Source: an uncultured Hydrogenophaga sp.
GTDB lineage: Bacteria; Pseudomonadota; Gammaproteobacteria; Burkholderiales; Burkholderiaceae_C
Assembly (NCBI RefSeq): GCF_958439165.1
Contig: NZ_OY288123.1
Span: forward strand, 1-64,000
Direction: 5' to 3'
DNA length: 64,000 nt
Shown piece by piece: positions 18,179 to 26,324 of this stretch. The notes under the pieces were generated by a model. It did not search any database. It worked only from the letters and a program-made list of their open reading frames with translations, and was not told the origin of the DNA. Position numbers and translations under genes: made by a program. Numbering within the stretch: position 1 is the stretch's first letter; each line of letters starts with the position of its first letter.

Positions 18179-18745
18179 ATGAGCATCAAAAGCGACCACT
18201 GGATCCGCCGCATGGCGGAGCAACACGGCCTCATCGAGCCCTTCGAGCCCAACCAGGTCCGGCAGGTGGACGGTCGCAAGGTGATCAGCTATGGCACCAG
18301 CAGCTACGGCTACGACATCCGGTGCGCGCCCGAATTCAAGGTGTTCACCAACATCCACAGCACGGTGGTGGACCCGAAGAACTTCGACGAGAAGAGCTTC
18401 GTGGACATCCACAGCGACGTCTGCATCATCCCGCCCAACAGCTTCGCGCTCGCCCGCACGGTCGAGTACTTCCGCATCCCGCGCAACGTGCTGACCATCT
18501 GCCTGGGCAAAAGCACCTACGCGCGCTGCGGCATCATCGTCAACGTCACCCCGTTCGAGCCCGAATGGGAAGGCTATGTGACGCTGGAGTTCTCCAACAC
18601 CACGCCGCTGCCGGCCAAGATCTACGCCGGCGAAGGCTGTGCGCAGGTGCTGTTCTTCGAGAGCGACGAGGTCTGCGACGTGTCCTACAAGGACCGGGGC
18701 GGCAAGTACCAGGGCCAGGTGGGTGTGACGCTGCCCAAGGCCTGA
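18179..18745 (+). CDS. dcd: dCTP deaminase
   Basis: Trimeric enzyme, 188 aa, that deaminates dCTP to dUTP for thymidylate synthesis. Conserved Dcd blocks: SYGYDIRCAPEFKVF, GKSTYARCGIIVNVTPFEP and GYVTLEFSNTTPLPAKIYA, holding the catalytic Glu and the nucleotide-binding Ser/Arg residues. Full length. Followed within about 40 bases by rhlE, probably with its own start signals. Confidence 0.97.
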   Translation: MSIKSDHWIRRMAEQHGLIEPFEPNQVRQVDGRKVISYGTSSYGYDIRCAPEFKVFTNIHSTVVDPKNFDEKSFVDIHSDVCIIPPNSFALARTVEYFRIPRNVLTICLGKSTYARCGIIVNVTPFEPEWEGYVTLEFSNTTPLPAKIYAGEGCAQVLFFESDEVCDVSYKDRGGKYQGQVGVTLPKA

Positions 18746-18786
18746 AATCCCTGCGGTGCGACAATACGGGGCTAACTCCGACCGCA

Positions 18787-20301
18787 ATGACCCAATCCTT
18801 TTCCGAACTCAACCTGTCGCCGGCCCTGGCGCGCGCCGTGGCCGAAATGGGCTACGAGACCATGACGCCCATCCAGGCGCAGGCCATTCCGCATGTGCTG
18901 ACCGGCCGTGACGTGATGGGTGCGGCGCAGACCGGCACCGGCAAGACGGCCGCCTTCTCGCTGCCGCTGCTGCAGCGTCTGCTCAAGCACGAGAACGCTT
19001 CCACCTCGCCAGCCCGGCATCCGGTGCGGGCGCTGGTGTTGCTGCCCACGCGCGAACTGGCAGACCAAGTGGCCGAGCAGGTCAAGCTCTATGCCAAGCA
19101 CACCCAGCTGCGCAGCGCGGTGGTGTTCGGCGGCATGGACATGAAGCCGCAGACGGCCGAGCTGAAGAAAGGCGTGGAGGTGCTGGTGGCCACGCCGGGT
19201 CGCCTGCTGGACCACATCGAGGCCAAGAACGCGGTGCTCAACCAGGTCGAGTACGTAGTGCTGGACGAAGCCGACCGCATGCTCGACATCGGTTTCCTGC
19301 CCGACCTGCAGCGCATCCTGAGCTACCTGCCCAAGCAGCGCACCACCCTGCTGTTCTCGGCCACCTTCTCGCCCGAGATCAAGCGGCTGGCCAACAGCTA
19401 CCTGCAGGACCCGATCACGGTGGAAGTGGCCCGGTCCAATGCCACGGCGTCCACCGTCGAACAGCATTTCTACCGGGTGGACGAGGACGACAAGCGTGCG
19501 GTGCTGCGCCAGATCGTCCGCGATCGCGGCATCAAGCAGGCCTTCGTGTTCGTCAACAGCAAGCTCGGTTGTGCCCGACTGGCCCGCGCACTGGAGCGGG
19601 ACGGCCTCAACACCACGGCCCTGCACGGCGACAAGAGCCAGGACGAGCGCCTGAAGGCGCTTGAAGCCTTCAAGTCGGGTGCGGTCGACCTGCTCGTCTG
19701 CACCGACGTGGCCGCCCGCGGCCTGGACATCAAGGACGTGCCGGCGGTGTTCAACATCGACATCCCGTTCAACGCCGAAGACTATGTGCACCGCATCGGT
19801 CGTACCGGCCGCGCAGGCGCCTCGGGCCTCGCGGTGTCTTTCGTGAGCGGGCGCGATGCCCGCCAGATGGCCGACATCGAAAAACTGCTGGGCCGCAAGC
19901 TGGAGCTGGAAGCGCTGGAGCTGGAGGCCGATCGCCGTCCGGCCGGCCGCTTCAACGATGGCCAGCGGGCCTGGCAGCGTGACGGCGAACGCGGTGAGCG
20001 CAGTGACCGGCCCGAGCGTGACGAGCGTCCCCCGCGCGAGGCGCGCCCCGCGCCGTCGCGGCCGGTGCGTGCACCCCGCCCGCCGTCCGATCCGCTGTTC
20101 GACAGGCCCTACGAGCCCACCGGCGAGACCGCTGCGCCGGCGCCCTGGGAGGCCGCGCAAAAGCAGCCGGCACGGCTGTCACCCAACATCAAGACTCGCC
20201 GCAAGGTGCCGGCCCTGTTCCGCAGCCCACCCCCGGCCGCGGAGCCGGAGGCCGTCGGTTCGGGTGGCGAAGCCGCTGCCCCTGACGGCCAGGACGGCTG
20301 A
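18787..20301 (+). CDS. rhlE: DEAD-box ATP-dependent RNA helicase, RhlE-like
   Basis: RNA helicase of 504 aa. Q motif near residue 29 (TPIQAQAIP), Walker A AQTGTGKT (47-54), PTRELA, DEAD in VLDEADRML, SAT, then the second RecA domain with DVAARGLD and HRIGRTGRAG. After about residue 390 the tail is disordered and rich in Arg, Glu, Asp and Pro, typical of RhlE proteins with RNA-binding tails. The start is the ATG at 18787; the frame stays open into the upstream dcd region but that is a shadow. Confidence 0.95.
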   Translation: MTQSFSELNLSPALARAVAEMGYETMTPIQAQAIPHVLTGRDVMGAAQTGTGKTAAFSLPLLQRLLKHENASTSPARHPVRALVLLPTRELADQVAEQVKLYAKHTQLRSAVVFGGMDMKPQTAELKKGVEVLVATPGRLLDHIEAKNAVLNQVEYVVLDEADRMLDIGFLPDLQRILSYLPKQRTTLLFSATFSPEIKRLANSYLQDPITVEVARSNATASTVEQHFYRVDEDDKRAVLRQIVRDRGIKQAFVFVNSKLGCARLARALERDGLNTTALHGDKSQDERLKALEAFKSGAVDLLVCTDVAARGLDIKDVPAVFNIDIPFNAEDYVHRIGRTGRAGASGLAVSFVSGRDARQMADIEKLLGRKLELEALELEADRRPAGRFNDGQRAWQRDGERGERSDRPERDERPPREARPAPSRPVRAPRPPSDPLFDRPYEPTGETAAPAPWEAAQKQPARLSPNIKTRRKVPALFRSPPPAAEPEAVGSGGEAAAPDGQDG

Positions 20302-20304
20302 ACC

Positions 20305-21141
20305 TCAGCCCTTGCCGGGCTTGGCCGCCTGTTCGCAGCGCACCGAGATGTGTTCCACCGAAGAGCCCCCGTCGCCCAGGCGGGCCGCCGTCAGACATCC
20401 CCCCCATACGCAGCCGGTGTCCAGGGCCAGCAGATCCGGCCGGGTGACCGTTCCCAGCGTGGACCAGTGCCCGAACGCAATCCGCTCGCCTGCGCTGCGT
20501 CGGCCCGGCACGTCGAACCAGGGCATGAAGCCTTCCGGTGCCTGGCTGCTGCTGTCCTTGGTCTTGAACTCCATCACGCCCTCGGCAGTGCACAAGCGCA
20601 GCCGTGTGAGGGCATTGACGATCACCCGCAGCCGGTCGGCGCCTCCGAGCCGGTCGTCCCAGGCATCGGGCGTGTTGCCGTACATGCCGCGCAGGAAGCC
20701 GGCCCAGTCGGTGCCCCGCAGCGCTGCTTCCACCTCTCCCGCCAGCGCCAGCGTCCGCGCCGCATCCCACTGCGGGAGCACGCCGGCATGCACCAGCAGC
20801 CAGCCGTCCACCCGCAAGGCCAGCGGCCGGTGCCGCAGCCAGTCCAGCAGGGCAGGGCGGTCGGGTGCCTCCAGGATGTCGTCCAGCGTGTCGCTGCGGT
20901 GCGGCGGGCGGATGCCCTGCGACACCGCCAGCAGGTGCAGGTCATGGTTGCCCAGCAGGCACTGTGCGGAACTGCCCAGCCCCATCAGGCGTCGCACCGT
21001 GGCCAGTGACCCGGGTCCTCGGTTGACCAGGTCCCCCAGCACATATGCGGTGTCGCGGCTGGGCGAAAAGCCCGCTTCGTCCAGCAGCCGGCCCAGCGCA
21101 CCGTCGCACCCCTGCACATCACCGATCAAGTAAACAGCCAT
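20305..21141 (-). CDS. apaH: Symmetrical bis(5'-nucleosyl)-tetraphosphatase
   Basis: Hydrolyses Ap4A to two ADP, 278 aa, a metallophosphoesterase. Motifs: LIGDVQGC (5-12), LGDLVNRGPGS and LLGNHDLHLLA, followed by HAGVLPQW. Convergent with rhlE (3-base gap) and divergent from the CNNM gene, whose start is 9 bases away, so the two promoters must overlap the opposite genes. Confidence 0.96.
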   Translation of the reverse strand: MAVYLIGDVQGCDGALGRLLDEAGFSPSRDTAYVLGDLVNRGPGSLATVRRLMGLGSSAQCLLGNHDLHLLAVSQGIRPPHRSDTLDDILEAPDRPALLDWLRHRPLALRVDGWLLVHAGVLPQWDAARTLALAGEVEAALRGTDWAGFLRGMYGNTPDAWDDRLGGADRLRVIVNALTRLRLCTAEGVMEFKTKDSSSQAPEGFMPWFDVPGRRSAGERIAFGHWSTLGTVTRPDLLALDTGCVWGGCLTAARLGDGGSSVEHISVRCEQAAKPGKG

Positions 21142-21150
21142 CGCCCGATT

Positions 21151-22461
21151 ATGGATTTCCTGCTCATTGCCTTTCTGACCGTTCTGAATGGCGCATTCGC
21201 CATGTCGGAGCTGGCGCTGGCGTCCAGCCGCAAGGCGCGTCTGGCGGCCATGGCCGAGGCCGGCGACAAGGGCGCCCAGACCGCGCTCGATCTGCTGGAC
21301 AACCCCACCCAGTTCCTGTCGTCGGTGCAGGTGGGCATCACCTCCATCGGCATGCTCAACGGCATCGTGGGCGAAGCAGCATTCAGCGACGATCTCGGGT
21401 TGTGGCTGCAGGGCATGGGTATGACCGAAGGCACGGCCTCCATCGTGGCCACGGCCGTGGTGGTGGTGGTCATCACCTTCATCACCATCGTGTTCGGCGA
21501 ACTGGTGCCCAAGCGCATCGGCCAGCTCTACCCGGAGGCGGTGTCACGCTTCGTCTCCCGCCCCATGGCCTGGGTGGCCACGGGTGCCAAGCCGTTCGTG
21601 TGGCTGCTCACCCACACCACGCAATGGACGCTCAAGCTGCTGCGCATCGACACCAACGCGGTGCAGCATGTGACCGAAGAGGAGATCAATGCCAGCCTGG
21701 AGGAGGGGGTGGACGCCGGCATCATCGAGGAGCACGAGCACCAGATGGTGCGCAACGTGTTCCAGCTCGATGACCGGCAGCTCACCTCCATCATGATCCC
21801 GGCGTCCGACATCGAGTGGCTCGATGCGCAGGACAGCATCGATGAAGCGGTGCAGAAGGCATGGGCCACCGGCCACTCCTGGTACCCGGTGTGCCGTGGC
21901 GGACTGGATGACGTGGTGGGCGTGGTCCACCTGCCGCGCCTGCTCGCCCTGCAGGCCGAGGGCGTGACGGCTGCCATCTCCGGCCATGTGCAGCCGGCGG
22001 TGTTCGTGCCCGAAACCCTCAGCGGCATGGAGCTGCTGGAGCAGTTCCGCTCACGGGCTACCCGGATGGTGTTCGTGGTGGACGAATACGGTGTGGTGCA
22101 GGGCCTGCTCACGCCCCTGGACATGCTGGAGGCCATCACCGGCGAGCTCAAGCCCGAGACGCAGGTGGATGCCTGGGCCACCCGCCAGGACGATGGTGCC
22201 TGGCAAGTCGACGGCGCCATGCCGGTGACCGAGCTCAAGGCCCGGCTGGATATCGACGAACTGCCCGATGAAGACCGCGGTCGCTACAACACGGTCGCCG
22301 GCCTGATGCAGACGGTGGCCGGGGCACTGCTGGCCCGGGACGAGTCGGTGGACTGTGCGGGCTGGCGCTTCACGGTGACCGAGCTGGTGGGCCGCCGCAT
22401 CGAGCGTGTGCTGATCACGCCGCTGCCGGCCGCCGAGACGGGCAGCGACGGCGACGGCTGA
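21151..22461 (+). CDS. CNNM/CorC-like (hemolysin-family) membrane protein
   Basis: Inner-membrane protein of 436 aa: an N-terminal CNNM (DUF21) domain with about four helices (VTAVVVVVITFITIVFGELVPKR includes the conserved E-PK motif), two CBS domains (about 215-335) and a C-terminal CorC_HlyC domain (about 350-430). Such proteins are linked to Mg2+/Co2+ efflux or resistance; the old label hemolysin is misleading. Starts immediately beside apaH on the opposite strand. Confidence 0.9.
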   Translation: MDFLLIAFLTVLNGAFAMSELALASSRKARLAAMAEAGDKGAQTALDLLDNPTQFLSSVQVGITSIGMLNGIVGEAAFSDDLGLWLQGMGMTEGTASIVATAVVVVVITFITIVFGELVPKRIGQLYPEAVSRFVSRPMAWVATGAKPFVWLLTHTTQWTLKLLRIDTNAVQHVTEEEINASLEEGVDAGIIEEHEHQMVRNVFQLDDRQLTSIMIPASDIEWLDAQDSIDEAVQKAWATGHSWYPVCRGGLDDVVGVVHLPRLLALQAEGVTAAISGHVQPAVFVPETLSGMELLEQFRSRATRMVFVVDEYGVVQGLLTPLDMLEAITGELKPETQVDAWATRQDDGAWQVDGAMPVTELKARLDIDELPDEDRGRYNTVAGLMQTVAGALLARDESVDCAGWRFTVTELVGRRIERVLITPLPAAETGSDGDG

Positions 22462-22471
22462 TCGGTCGTCT

Positions 22472-22945
22472 TCAGCGGTGGTTCGGGCCGTCGTCGGCGC
22501 CCCGGCTGCGGCGCGAGGCGCCCGGGCCATCATCGGCACCGCGGGTGCGGCCACCATCGTCAGCACCGCGAGTCCGGCCGCCATCGTCGGCGCCCCGGTT
22601 GCGACCGCCATCGCCGGCCGCGCCACCGTCGTCACCGCCACGCCCACGGCCGCGGCCTTGTCCCTGACCACCGTCCGATCCGCCATCGCCGGCACCATCG
22701 CCGCCGCGACCACGTCCCTGACCATGCCCATGGCCACCGGACGACGACGAGGAAGACGAGGCGCTTCCGCCCTTGCCACCGCCACCCGAACTGCTGCCCG
22801 AGCCACCGGAGCCACCCGATCCGCCACCGGAACCCCCGGACCCCCCGCCGGAGCCGCCGTTCTTGGCCAGTGCGACACCCGACCCGAGGGACAGGACCAG
22901 GACGGTGAGGAGAGATGCCAGCAGGGGGCGGCGTGATGTTTTCAT
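22472..22945 (-). CDS. Exported Gly-rich low-complexity protein
   Basis: A 157-aa protein with a clean signal peptide (cleavage near SGVALA-KNG) and a mature part made almost only of Gly, Ser, Asp, Arg and Gln: GGSGG repeats, a Ser run, GQGRGRGGD blocks, and near the end tandem RGADDGGRT units (about 120-145). It has no globular core and no known family. It diverges from the DUF6502/DUF5666 pair across a control region holding three palindromes, and its tail composition resembles the C-terminus of the DUF5666 lipoprotein, so the three probably act together. Role unknown. Confidence 0.75.
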   Translation of the reverse strand: MKTSRRPLLASLLTVLVLSLGSGVALAKNGGSGGGSGGSGGGSGGSGGSGSSSGGGGKGGSASSSSSSSGGHGHGQGRGRGGDGAGDGGSDGGQGQGRGRGRGGDDGGAAGDGGRNRGADDGGRTRGADDGGRTRGADDGPGASRRSRGADDGPNHR

Positions 22946-22967
22946 GGGAAGCTCCTTGTGTTGATGT

Positions 22968-23043
22968 GTGGGAATAATTCCCACGAACGCAGTATCCGAG
23001 GGAAAATTTCCCACGTCAACGTTTTTGTGGGTTTTTTTCCCAC
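22968..23043. promoter_or_regulatory. Array of three 17-bp palindromes in a divergent control region
   Basis: Three related inverted repeats lie at 22968-22984 (GTGGGAATAATTCCCAC), 22998-23014 (GAGGGAAAATTTCCCAC) and 23027-23043 (GTGGGTTTTTTTCCCAC). Centres are 30 and 29 bases apart, about three helical turns, so all face one side of the DNA. They occupy the 122-base gap between the divergent starts at 22945 and 23068. The pattern fits cooperative binding of a dimeric regulator, not a terminator. Confidence 0.75.
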
Positions 23044-23067
23044 GGATCGGGTTACCATCGTGTCCAG

Positions 23068-23928
23068 ATGTCAACCAGCCAGCGTCCACCCACCCATGCG
23101 CCCCAGCCGCCGGCCGCGCTCACAAGCGGGCTGAGGCGACTGCTGCGCCCATTGGTGCGGCTGATGGTGGCGCGCGGCATCACCTACCCCTATCTGTCGG
23201 ATCTGCTCAAGGGTCTGTTCGTGGAGGTGGCCGACGCCGACTTCCGCATCGACGGTCAGGCACCGACCGACAGCCGTGTGTCGCTGCTGAGCGGGGTGCA
23301 CCGCAAGGACGTGAGCCGGTTGCGAGGGCTGGATCCCGCCGAGGCGGTACCGGCGTCGGTGCCGCTCACGGCACAGGTGTTTGCCCGCTGGGTCGGTGAC
23401 GCGGCCTGGCGCAACCGCCGCGGTCAGCCCCTGCCGCTGCCCCGGCTGGCCAGTGGCGGAGGTGAGCGGTCGTTTGAAGCGCTGGTGTCGGGCATCAGCA
23501 CCGACATACGGCCCCGGGTGCTGCTGGACGAGTGGCTCGACCGCGGGCTGGTGGTGCTGGACGATCAGGACCGGGTCTGCCTGCAGACCCAGGCGCTCCT
23601 GCCTTCGGCGGCCGAGGACGAGAAGCTGCATTACTTCGTGCACCAGCTGCACGACCACGCTGCCGCGGCCACCCACAACCTGCTCGGCGGTGAGCCACAT
23701 TTCGACCGGTGCGTGCATGCCGACGGACTGACCTCGGCCGATGTTCAGGTACTGCGCGAACTCGCCCGGACCCAGGGCCTGCAGACCCTGCTGGCCCTGA
23801 ACGACGAGGCCCAGCGCCTGCAGGCAGCCCACGGACCCGAAACCCCCGAAGCCCGGGAACGTTTCACCCTGGGCATCTACTTCTACAACGAGCCGGTCGA
23901 CCCCAGGACCGGCGGAGGATCGTCATGA
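23068..23928 (+). CDS. DUF6502-family protein
   Basis: Cytoplasmic protein of 286 aa without membrane segments. The N-terminal block LRRLLRPLVRLMVARGITYPYLSDLLK followed by TDSRVSLLSGVHRKDVSRLR is what I know as DUF6502; the helix-turn-helix-like arrangement (SRVSLLSGVHRKDVSRL) suggests DNA binding, which would make it a candidate for the palindromes immediately upstream. The start ATG lies 24 bases past the last palindrome. It overlaps the next gene by ATGA, so the DUF5666 lipoprotein is made with it. Function undescribed to my knowledge. Confidence 0.8.
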   Translation: MSTSQRPPTHAPQPPAALTSGLRRLLRPLVRLMVARGITYPYLSDLLKGLFVEVADADFRIDGQAPTDSRVSLLSGVHRKDVSRLRGLDPAEAVPASVPLTAQVFARWVGDAAWRNRRGQPLPLPRLASGGGERSFEALVSGISTDIRPRVLLDEWLDRGLVVLDDQDRVCLQTQALLPSAAEDEKLHYFVHQLHDHAAAATHNLLGGEPHFDRCVHADGLTSADVQVLRELARTQGLQTLLALNDEAQRLQAAHGPETPEARERFTLGIYFYNEPVDPRTGGGSS

Positions 23929-25205
23929 CGAGCGGGAACGGGATGCGATGGCTGCGCCGGGCCATCGGCCCTGCCGTCCTGCTGCTGGCGGGCTGCAGCA
24001 CGTTGGACGGCTTCACGGGGCTGCTGGGGCCTGATCCACAGGCTCACCGCTCGGCCCCAGCCTGCCTGGCCGCCTCGACGGTCAATCCGGCGCTCGCCGC
24101 ACCGGGCGGCATCGGCGGGACCGGTGCTGTGGCCGGAGCTGCGCCCGGCGGCATGGGCGGCACCGGAACCACTGCGCAGGGCGGACCACCCGGGCTGGGA
24201 GGCACCGGCATCGTCGGGGTCGTGACCGGTTTTGCCAGCGTGTGCGTCAACGGCGTGGAGGTGGAGTACCAGCCGGATACCCGGATTCGCCGCGACGGCG
24301 CCGATGTCGGCGCGCAGGAGCTGGCGGTCGGTCAGCTGGTGGCGATTGCCGCCACGGGTCAGGGCCGCGAGGTGCTGGCCCGCCGGATCGAGGTGCTGGA
24401 CACGCTGGTGGCGCCGGTCGAGAGCATCGACCCCTCGCGCCGCGAACTCCGGGCGCTGGGTCAGCGCGTCTTGCTGCTGGCGGCTGCCGATGCGGCGGGC
24501 CTGAAGGCGGGTGACTGGGTGCGTGTGAGCGGCCACCGGGGCGCGGCCGGCGAAGTCCGGGCCTCGTCGGTCGTCCGCTCGGTCGGGGTCGACCCGCGCG
24601 CCCAGGTGCTGGGGCGGATGGCCCGCGACCCGCAGGGTCAATGGCGCGTCGCCGGTACGCCGGTCCGGCTCGGGGCCGGGCTGCCGCCGGTGCAGCCCGG
24701 TGACGAGGTGTTGGTGGCCGGCCGGTGGGACGGACAGCTCCTGGATGCCAGCCGCCTGGAAGTGCAGCCGATCCGCCGTGCGCTGGGCGAGGCGTCCACC
24801 GTGGTGGTGCTGCAGGGCTATGTGCAGTCGCTGCAGGGCAGCACGCTGCAGCTGGGCTACGACACCGTCGAGCTGCAGAACACCACCCGTGTCTATGGCG
24901 GCACGTTGTCGGCCGTCCAGATCGGCAGGCCGATCCAGGTGAAGGCGCAGCGCACGGCCGACGGGCGCTGGCTGGTGGAAGAGCTGTTTGTCGGGCGCGA
25001 GGGCAACCGGGGTGCCCGCAGCGGCGGCGAGCGCGGAGGCGATGACGGCGGTGGCCGGCGCGGCAGGGGCAGCGACGGCGGCGGTGACGACGGTGGCAGC
25101 TCGGGCAGTTCGGGTGGGGACAGCGGCAGCTCCGGCTCGTCAGGTTCCTCCGGGTCGTCGGGTACGTCCGGCAGTGGCAAGGGGCGCGGCCGGGGCGGCA
25201 AGTGA
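23925..25205 (+). CDS. DUF5666-domain lipoprotein with Gly/Ser-rich tail
   Basis: A 426-aa protein with a lipoprotein signal (lipobox LLAGCS near residue 24), a Gly-rich repeat GGIGGTG/GGMGGTG/GLGGTG stretch (about 58-92), three or more DUF5666-like beta units of about 70 residues (for instance VTGFASVCVNGVEVEY, RELRALGQRVLLLAA, VLQGYVQSLQGSTLQL), and a disordered tail of Gly, Ser, Arg and Asp from about residue 365. DUF5666 units look like small OB/SH3-type barrels. Translation is coupled to the DUF6502 gene by a 4-base overlap. Probably envelope-anchored; ligand unknown. Confidence 0.8.
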   Translation: MTSGNGMRWLRRAIGPAVLLLAGCSTLDGFTGLLGPDPQAHRSAPACLAASTVNPALAAPGGIGGTGAVAGAAPGGMGGTGTTAQGGPPGLGGTGIVGVVTGFASVCVNGVEVEYQPDTRIRRDGADVGAQELAVGQLVAIAATGQGREVLARRIEVLDTLVAPVESIDPSRRELRALGQRVLLLAAADAAGLKAGDWVRVSGHRGAAGEVRASSVVRSVGVDPRAQVLGRMARDPQGQWRVAGTPVRLGAGLPPVQPGDEVLVAGRWDGQLLDASRLEVQPIRRALGEASTVVVLQGYVQSLQGSTLQLGYDTVELQNTTRVYGGTLSAVQIGRPIQVKAQRTADGRWLVEELFVGREGNRGARSGGERGGDDGGGRRGRGSDGGGDDGGSSGSSGGDSGSSGSSGSSGSSGTSGSGKGRGRGGK

Positions 25206-25229
25206 CGCGGCCGGGCAGCGTCGCCCGGC

Positions 25230-25448
25230 TCAGTAGTGCGGTGGCAGTTCGTCGCGCAGGCTGCGGAAACCCGGGCCGGAGGCGTCGTCCCGCCGGCGGC
25301 GCAGATCGGCGACTTCTGCCAGCAGACGGTCAATGAGGTCCTGCTGCCGGGCGATCTGGCTGTTGAGGGTTTCCAGCAGGTCGTCGGCGTAGCTGAACTT
25401 GATTTCCAGCTCGGTCAGGCGCTGTTCGAGGAGGTCTGGGGTGGTCAT
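25230..25448 (-). CDS. slyX: SlyX-family protein
   Basis: Small 72-aa coiled-coil protein (EQRLTELEIKFSYADDLLETLN) ending in the SlyX-like LRDELPPHY tail. Widely conserved in proteobacteria; function still unclear. Convergent with the DUF5666 gene. Confidence 0.9.
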   Translation of the reverse strand: MTTPDLLEQRLTELEIKFSYADDLLETLNSQIARQQDLIDRLLAEVADLRRRRDDASGPGFRSLRDELPPHY

Positions 25449-25601
25449 GCCCAGTATTGGACACCCTCGGCGGCCTGTTCAGTGTTTGCTGAACCCGGTC
25501 TGAACTTTTCCTGAATTCCCCTGCCGGCCATGGCGCCCTACATTGGTCCGCGCCATCCCGAACACCCTCTGCCGCTCCCCCGGCCACCGAAAGGCACCGC
25601 C

Positions 25602-26324
25602 ATGCTCCAAGCCCTGATCTTCGACGTCGACGGCACCCTGGCCGATACCGAGCGTGTGCACCTGGAGGCCTTCAACCATGCGTTCACCGAAGAGGGACTG
25701 GACTGGCACTGGGACGAAGCCCGTTACCGCCAGCTGCTGGAGATTTCCGGTGGCAAGGAGCGCATGCAGCACTTCTGGAACGAACGCTACCCCGACCTGC
25801 GTGAGCTGGACCACGGTGCCGTGCGGGCGCGCATCGACCGGTTGCACGAAATCAAGACCGCCTACTACGAGAACGCGGTGCAGGAGGGGCGGGTGGGCCT
25901 GCGCCCCGGCGTGCTGACCCTGATCGAGGAAGCCATGCGCAGCGGCTGGCGGCTGGCCATTGCCACCACCACTTCGCCGGTGAACATTGCAGCGCTCCTG
26001 CGGACCGCCATGGGGCCGGACTGGCGCACCCACTTTGCCGCAGTGGGCGACGCATCGTCCGCGCCCGTCAAGAAGCCGCATCCGCAGGTGTACCAGCAGG
26101 TGCTGGGCGAGCTCGGCATGCCGGCGGCCCGCTGCATCGCCTTCGAGGACTCGCGCAACGGCCTGCTGGCAGCACGGGCGGCAGGGCTCAAGACCATCAT
26201 CACGCCGACCGCCTTCACTGCCCACCATGTGTTCGACGGTGCCCTGCGCGTGCTGCCCGACCTGGACGGCGTGACGCTGGAGGATCTGCGCGCCTGGCAC
26301 GCCGGCGAAGCGGTGGCGGCCTGA
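25602..26324 (+). CDS. cbbY: HAD phosphatase CbbY
   Basis: HAD-superfamily hydrolase of 240 aa that removes inhibitory sugar phosphates such as xylulose-1,5-bisphosphate from the RuBisCO environment. Motif I FDVDGTLADTE (nucleophile D9, acid D11), motif III lysine in KKPHPQVYQQVL, motif IV AFEDSRNGLLAA. Its stop abuts the cbbR stop (convergent, no gap), separate from the main cbb operon. The start is the ATG at 25602 after a GAAAGG site; the frame upstream of it has no family match. Confidence 0.92.
   Translation: MLQALIFDVDGTLADTERVHLEAFNHAFTEEGLDWHWDEARYRQLLEISGGKERMQHFWNERYPDLRELDHGAVRARIDRLHEIKTAYYENAVQEGRVGLRPGVLTLIEEAMRSGWRLAIATTTSPVNIAALLRTAMGPDWRTHFAAVGDASSAPVKKPHPQVYQQVLGELGMPAARCIAFEDSRNGLLAARAAGLKTIITPTAFTAHHVFDGALRVLPDLDGVTLEDLRAWHAGEAVAA

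Noticed and set aside
22540..22800. Repeat units in the Gly-rich gene considered as a CRISPR-like array
   Set aside because: The repeats are in-frame codon repeats of RGADDGGRT/GGSGG without spacers.
22478..22936. Plus-strand Ala/Thr-rich frame opposite the Gly-rich gene
   Set aside because: Low-complexity antisense of the Gly-rich repeats; only the minus frame has a signal peptide and start site.
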